In this document: positions 32,061 to 35,207 of the stretch, in pieces | Layout: each line of letters opens with the position of its first letter | How positions within the stretch are numbered: position 1 is the stretch's first letter | Assembly: GCF_004348335.1 (NCBI RefSeq) | Contig: NZ_SMJW01000062.1 | Span: forward strand, 1-35,207 | Source: Actinomadura bangladeshensis | Lineage (GTDB): Bacteria > Actinomycetota > Actinomycetes > Streptosporangiales > Streptosporangiaceae | Reading direction: 5' to 3' | Length of the DNA stretch: 35,207 bases | The notes under the pieces: generated by a model | Seen by the model: the letters and a program-made list of their open reading frames with translations, nothing else | The model's database searches: none | Told to the model about the DNA's origin: nothing | Translations under genes and position numbers: made by a program

Positions 32061-33314
32061 ATGGCTCTCGACGCACCGCCGCGCCGAGTCGCCGTCGTGG
32101 GCGCCGGCATGGTCGGACTGTCCACCGCCTGGTTCCTGCAGGAGCACGGTGCCGACGTCACCGTGTTCGACCGCCGGGACGTCGCCGCCGGCGCGTCCTG
32201 GGGCAACGCCGGCTGGCTGACCCCCGGCCTGGCGACGCCGCTGCCCGAACCGGCCGTCCTCTCCTACGGCGTGAAGGCGGTGCTCAGCCCGTCCTCGCCG
32301 GTCTACGTGCCGCCGAGCGCGAACCCGAGCCTGCTCCGCTTCCTCGCCGGGTTCGCCCGCAACAGCACCGCGGCGCGGTGGCGCCGCGCGATGGAGGCGC
32401 TCGTGCCGATCAACGGCCGCGCGCTGCCGAGCTTCGACGCGCTGCTGGACGGCGGTGTCAAGGCCGAGACGAACGAGGCGGGCTCCTTCCTCGCCGCCTA
32501 CCGGACGGCCGCCGAGCGGCGCGTCCTGCTGGCGGAGATCGAGCACATCCGCGCCGCCGGCCAGGAACTGGAGTACGAGGCCCTCAGCGGGGCGGACGCC
32601 CGGGCTCTGGAGCCCGCGCTCTCCGACGAGGTCGGCGCCGCGATCGTGCTGCGCGGCCAGCGGTTCGTCAACCCGGGCGCGTTCGTGCACGCGCTCGCCG
32701 ACTCCGTCCGCGACCGGGGCGGCAAGATCCGCACGGGCGCCGCCGTCACCGAGGTCGGCCACCACCGGGGCGGCGTCTCCGTCCGCACCACGGGGAGCGA
32801 CGCGGAGGACTTCGACACGGTCGTCCTCGCGAGCGGCGTGTGGCTCGGCGACCTCGCCCGGCAGTTCGGCGTCCGCTCCCTCGTCCAGGCCGGCCGCGGC
32901 TACAGCTTCAGTGTGCCGGTGGACCGCGTCCCGGACGGCCCGGTGTACTTCCCCGCCCAGCGGGTCGCCTGCACCCCGCTCGGCGACCGGCTGCGCGTCG
33001 CCGGGATGATGGAGTTCCGCCGTCCGGAGGCGCCGCTCGACCCGCGCCGGATCAAGGCGATCGTCGAGGCCGCCCGCCCGCTGCTGCGCGGCGCCGACCT
33101 CGACTCCCGGCAGGACGAGTGGGTCGGCTCCCGCCCCTGCACCCGCGACGGCCTCCCGCTGATCGGCGCGACCCGCTCGCCGCGCGTCTTCGCCGCCGGC
33201 GGCCACGGCATGTGGGGCATCACCCTCGGCCCCGCCACCGGGCGCCTGCTCGCCGAGCAGATCGCCACGGGCGACCGTCCGAGCGAACTCGCCCCCTTCA
33301 ACCCCCTACGCTGA
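32061..33314 (+). CDS. FAD-dependent oxidoreductase, DadA-like (D-amino-acid dehydrogenase family)
   Basis: The 417-residue enzyme is in the DAO/GlyOx family. It has the Rossmann FAD motif VVGAGMVGLSTAW (about 11-23), 'FDRRDVAAGASWGNAGWLTP' as in DadA proteins (GNAG), and a C-terminal FAD contact 'GHGMWGITLGPATG' (about 382-395). It oxidises a D-amino acid or related secondary amine to an imino acid; the substrate is not certain. The start is ATG 32061 with GAGGAG at 32045-32050 and AGGAG at 32051-32055. The PucR gene on the other strand fits control of amino-acid catabolism. The ending lies just before a decayed single-arm palindrome-like sequence. Confidence 0.92.
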   Translation: MALDAPPRRVAVVGAGMVGLSTAWFLQEHGADVTVFDRRDVAAGASWGNAGWLTPGLATPLPEPAVLSYGVKAVLSPSSPVYVPPSANPSLLRFLAGFARNSTAARWRRAMEALVPINGRALPSFDALLDGGVKAETNEAGSFLAAYRTAAERRVLLAEIEHIRAAGQELEYEALSGADARALEPALSDEVGAAIVLRGQRFVNPGAFVHALADSVRDRGGKIRTGAAVTEVGHHRGGVSVRTTGSDAEDFDTVVLASGVWLGDLARQFGVRSLVQAGRGYSFSVPVDRVPDGPVYFPAQRVACTPLGDRLRVAGMMEFRRPEAPLDPRRIKAIVEAARPLLRGADLDSRQDEWVGSRPCTRDGLPLIGATRSPRVFAAGGHGMWGITLGPATGRLLAEQIATGDRPSELAPFNPLR

Positions 33315-33376
33315 CGACCTGCGGCTTCTGGGCGGTTATGGCACTTTCGTCCGGACGGGCGGCACCGGCGCGCTAA

Positions 33377-33406
33377 CGTCTCGGGGTGATCTAGGACCCC
33401 GAGACG
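33377..33406 (+). promoter_or_regulatory. Perfect inverted repeat before the DUF2637 gene
   Basis: An 11-base arm (33377-33387) and its exact complement (33396-33406) enclose 8 bases. It ends at the Shine-Dalgarno GGGAGGGA (33406-33413) of the DUF2637 gene. TAACGT at 33374-33379 could be a -10 box, which would place the start of transcription inside the repeat, as for an operator. A terminator for the oxidase gene is the alternative. Confidence 0.5.
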
Positions 33407-33418
33407 GGAGGGACGCCG

Positions 33419-34330
33419 ATGGACGAGACGCGCACGATCGTGCCGCTGACCCGGGCCCAGCGCGTCCTGGCCGGGGTCGGCGGCCTGTTCTTCGCGGGCC
33501 TCGCCGCGCTGGGCGGCTACGGCTCGTTCGCGTCCGTCCGGGACGTCGCCGAGCCCTGGTTCGGTGCGCAGGCCTGGATCGTCCCGGCCGGGGTCGACCT
33601 GGGCATCCTCGCCCTGGTCTCGGTGGCGCTCCTCCTCGAATGGCTGGCCATGCCCATGCCGGCCCTGCGCTGGATGGCGTTCGCGTTCACCGCCGCCACC
33701 GTCTGGCTCAACATCTCCGCCGCCCACGGCGACATCACGGGCATGGTCATGCACGCCGCCATGCCCGTGCTGTTCATCACCTTCATCGAGGCCGTCCGGC
33801 ACGCCATCCGCCGCCGCGCCGGGATCGCCGCCGGGACCGTCCGCGAAGGCGTCCCCATCGCCCGCTGGCTCCTCGCCCCCTTCTCCACGTTCCGCCTGTG
33901 GCGCCGCATGGTCCTGTGGCAGATCACGTCCTACCCCGACGCCCTCCATGCCGAGCAGCGCCGCCGCCACGCCCTCGCCCTCCTGGACGACCACTACGGC
34001 CGCAAGTGGAAGACCAAGGCGCCCGCCGACGTGGTCTGGATGCTCAAAGACGGCGTCATGCTGGACGAGGCCCTGACCCGCGTCACGACTCTGACGACCC
34101 CGCCGCAGCCCGAACCCGAGCCGCCGGCTCCCGAGCCCAAGGCCCCGCCGAAGCGGACGAGACAGACCGTCCCCCGCAGCGTGGCCACCGACAACGAGGC
34201 CCGAGCCCTCGCCATCATCGACGCCGAACCGAACATCACCGGCGCCGAACTGGGCCGCCGCCTGAACATCAGCTCCCGCCAGGGCCAGCGCCTCCTGAGC
34301 CGCCTGTCCAGCCCCGCCCCGGCGTCCTGA
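33419..34330 (+). CDS. DUF2637 membrane protein with C-terminal helix-turn-helix-like region
   Basis: The 303-residue protein has four hydrophobic helices (about 15-38, 45-75, 77-98 and 102-121), then a cytoplasmic region, a Pro/Glu-rich linker (about 222-245) and a C-terminal segment 'ITGAELGRRLNISSRQGQRL' (about 274-293) that looks like a winged helix-turn-helix. DUF2637 proteins are common on actinomycete conjugative plasmids and integrative elements, where some resemble Spd spread proteins, but also occur in chromosomes. No integrase, Tra or attachment site is seen here. The start is ATG 33419 after GGGAGGGA. A perfect inverted repeat lies directly upstream. Confidence 0.85.
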   Translation: MDETRTIVPLTRAQRVLAGVGGLFFAGLAALGGYGSFASVRDVAEPWFGAQAWIVPAGVDLGILALVSVALLLEWLAMPMPALRWMAFAFTAATVWLNISAAHGDITGMVMHAAMPVLFITFIEAVRHAIRRRAGIAAGTVREGVPIARWLLAPFSTFRLWRRMVLWQITSYPDALHAEQRRRHALALLDDHYGRKWKTKAPADVVWMLKDGVMLDEALTRVTTLTTPPQPEPEPPAPEPKAPPKRTRQTVPRSVATDNEARALAIIDAEPNITGAELGRRLNISSRQGQRLLSRLSSPAPAS

Positions 34331-34387
34331 GGACGGTCACCTTTCCGCCTCCCGCACCGTCAATGCGGTGAACGGAAGGGGAAGACC

Positions 34388-34996
34388 ATGGCGAAGTACG
34401 ACTGGACCGCGATGTACGTCATGCACGACGCGCTGAGGCGGGAGCTGGAGCACCTGTCGAAGCTCGCCGCCCGCGAGGACGCCGAGGCGCGCCGCATCCT
34501 CGCCGGAGCGCCCGGCTGGGACCTGTTCACGACGGCCCTGCACATCCACCACGCCGCCGAGGACGAGGCCCTGTGGCCCCCGATGCGCGCCGCCCTCGCC
34601 GACCGTCCCGACGGCCTGGCCCTCATGGACGCGATGGAGGCCGAACACGCCTCCATCGACCCGGCCCTGGAAGCGATCGACGCGGGCGCCGAACCCCTCG
34701 CCCCCCTGATCGACCGCCTCGCGACCAGCCTCGCCGCCCACCTGAAGCACGAGGAGGAAGCCGCCCTACCCCTGATGGACGAAACCCTGCCCCTCGAGCA
34801 TTTCGCGAACTTCGGCCAGGTCCACGCCGCGAAACTCGGCCCCAACGCCCCCCGCGTCATCCCCTGGCTCCTGGACGGCGCCGGCGAGACCCACGCGGCG
34901 ACGATGCTGTCCCTACTCCCCGAACCCGTCCAAGCCGCCTACAAGACCCAATGGCGCCCCACCTACGAATCCCTCGACCGCTGGCCAACCCTCTGA
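34388..34996 (+). CDS. Hemerythrin HHE domain protein
   Basis: The 202-residue protein has a four-helix HHE domain in residues 5-135. Metal-ligand candidates are His13, His52, His54/His55, Glu58, His87, His118, His121 and Glu122-124 (LHIHHAAEDE, EAEHASI and LAAHLKHEEE). Bacterial hemerythrins bind a di-iron centre and oxygen or nitric oxide, or protect against oxidative stress. A C-terminal extension of about 60 residues follows the domain. The start is ATG 34388 with GGAAGGGG upstream. It stands alone between the DUF2637 gene and a terminator. Confidence 0.93.
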   Translation: MAKYDWTAMYVMHDALRRELEHLSKLAAREDAEARRILAGAPGWDLFTTALHIHHAAEDEALWPPMRAALADRPDGLALMDAMEAEHASIDPALEAIDAGAEPLAPLIDRLATSLAAHLKHEEEAALPLMDETLPLEHFANFGQVHAAKLGPNAPRVIPWLLDGAGETHAATMLSLLPEPVQAAYKTQWRPTYESLDRWPTL

Positions 34997-35003
34997 CCGA
35001 CCC

Positions 35004-35029
35004 GGCGTGCCCGCCCGAGCGGGCACGCC
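35004..35029 (+). terminator. Hairpin terminator after the hemerythrin gene
   Basis: A perfect 11-bp stem (35004-35014 with 35019-35029) and a four-base loop CCGA begin 8 bases after the stop codon. There is no U-tract, but the stem is very stable. Confidence 0.75.
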
Positions 35030-35035
35030 ACCGGC

Positions 35036-35191
35036 GCAGTCGACAAAGGCCGGGCGATTTTCCGCCTTGCGGATTCGCCGCTGGATCTGCAGATCTTCGG
35101 GCTGCCGTCCGCGGAAGGAGCGCAGCGCTTCATACCCCTTTACCGGGTGCTGGAGGCGTGGTCGGACGGGGCCGGGGGCGGACGGGGATGA
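35036..35191 (+). pseudogene. Possible protein remnant with no start codon
   Basis: The frame that follows the hemerythrin stop reads a protein-like tail, 'DSPLDLQIFGLPSAEGAQRF' then 'IPLYRVLEAWSDGAGGG', ending in TGA at 35189-35191. It lacks ATG, GTG or TTG before that tail, so it cannot be a gene by itself. It may be a 3' fragment of a lost gene. I do not recognise the family. A minus-strand frame over the same bases looks less protein-like. Low confidence. Confidence 0.25.
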
Positions 35192-35207
35192 CCCGTCCAC
35201 GGTCGGG

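Noticed and set aside
33419..34330. Integrated conjugative element around the DUF2637 gene
   Set aside because: No integrase, excisionase, TraB/FtsK-like gene, tRNA or attachment repeat is visible in the window.
34913..35200. 95-residue minus-strand frame at the right edge
   Set aside because: It overlaps the hemerythrin C-terminus and terminator, lacks family features and has poor coding character.

Overview
This is a very GC-rich actinomycete chromosome segment. Gene order (a yrbE-mce-mam operon), codon use, a Streptomyces-type ribosomal protein S4, a DUF2470 gene, a WS/DGAT acyltransferase and a DUF2637 protein fit a sporulating, filamentous actinobacterium. An Actinomadura-like member of Streptosporangiales is my guess from family knowledge, not from a marker gene. 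I see no rRNA, tRNA, CRISPR array, integrase or transposase.

Layout: (1) 100-1658, a TetR regulator and a membrane-anchored lytic-transglycosylase-like protein, both on minus. (2) 1731-11865, a MarR regulator divergent from a tightly coupled MCE lipid-import operon: leader peptide, two YrbE permeases, MceA-F and a Mam protein. Almost every junction is a 4-5 base start/stop overlap, and a strong hairpin ends the operon. No MceG/Mkl-type ATPase gene is present. (3) 11960-13976, a second MarR gene, then a stand-alone rpsD divergent from a DUF2470 gene across a tandem iron-box-like operator. (4) 14303-18561, a Cys/Met-metabolism PLP enzyme, an AAA ATPase, a PlsC-type acyltransferase and an unrecognised conserved protein. 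(5) 18558-25767, ung, a WS/DGAT, an unknown protein, a thioredoxin-reductase-like flavoprotein divergent from an XRE-cupin regulator, an MFS transporter and a DDAH-type hydrolase. (6) 25927-30425, a small membrane protein, a NarL-type two-component pair, a truncated dedA relic, and a DUF2157/GDYXXLXY membrane pair. (7) 30436-34996, a PucR regulator divergent from a DadA-like oxidase, a DUF2637 protein and a hemerythrin protein.

The most striking thing that genes do not explain is a family of almost perfect palindromes at 751-816, 12464-12527, 15494-15557 and 21975-22038. All eight arms share a 22-base core with a single C/T position. Each copy fills nearly all of its intergenic gap and lies directly 3' of a gene. 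One copy supplies the stop codon of its upstream gene. This looks like an abundant lineage-specific terminator-like or MITE/REP-like element.

Other notable points are a 13-codon upstream ORF with a perfect Shine-Dalgarno that overlaps the first permease start, tandem TTAGG-N4-CCTAA operators between an S4 gene and a DUF2470 gene, a last Mce protein anchored at both ends, and several candidate operators in divergent promoter regions.
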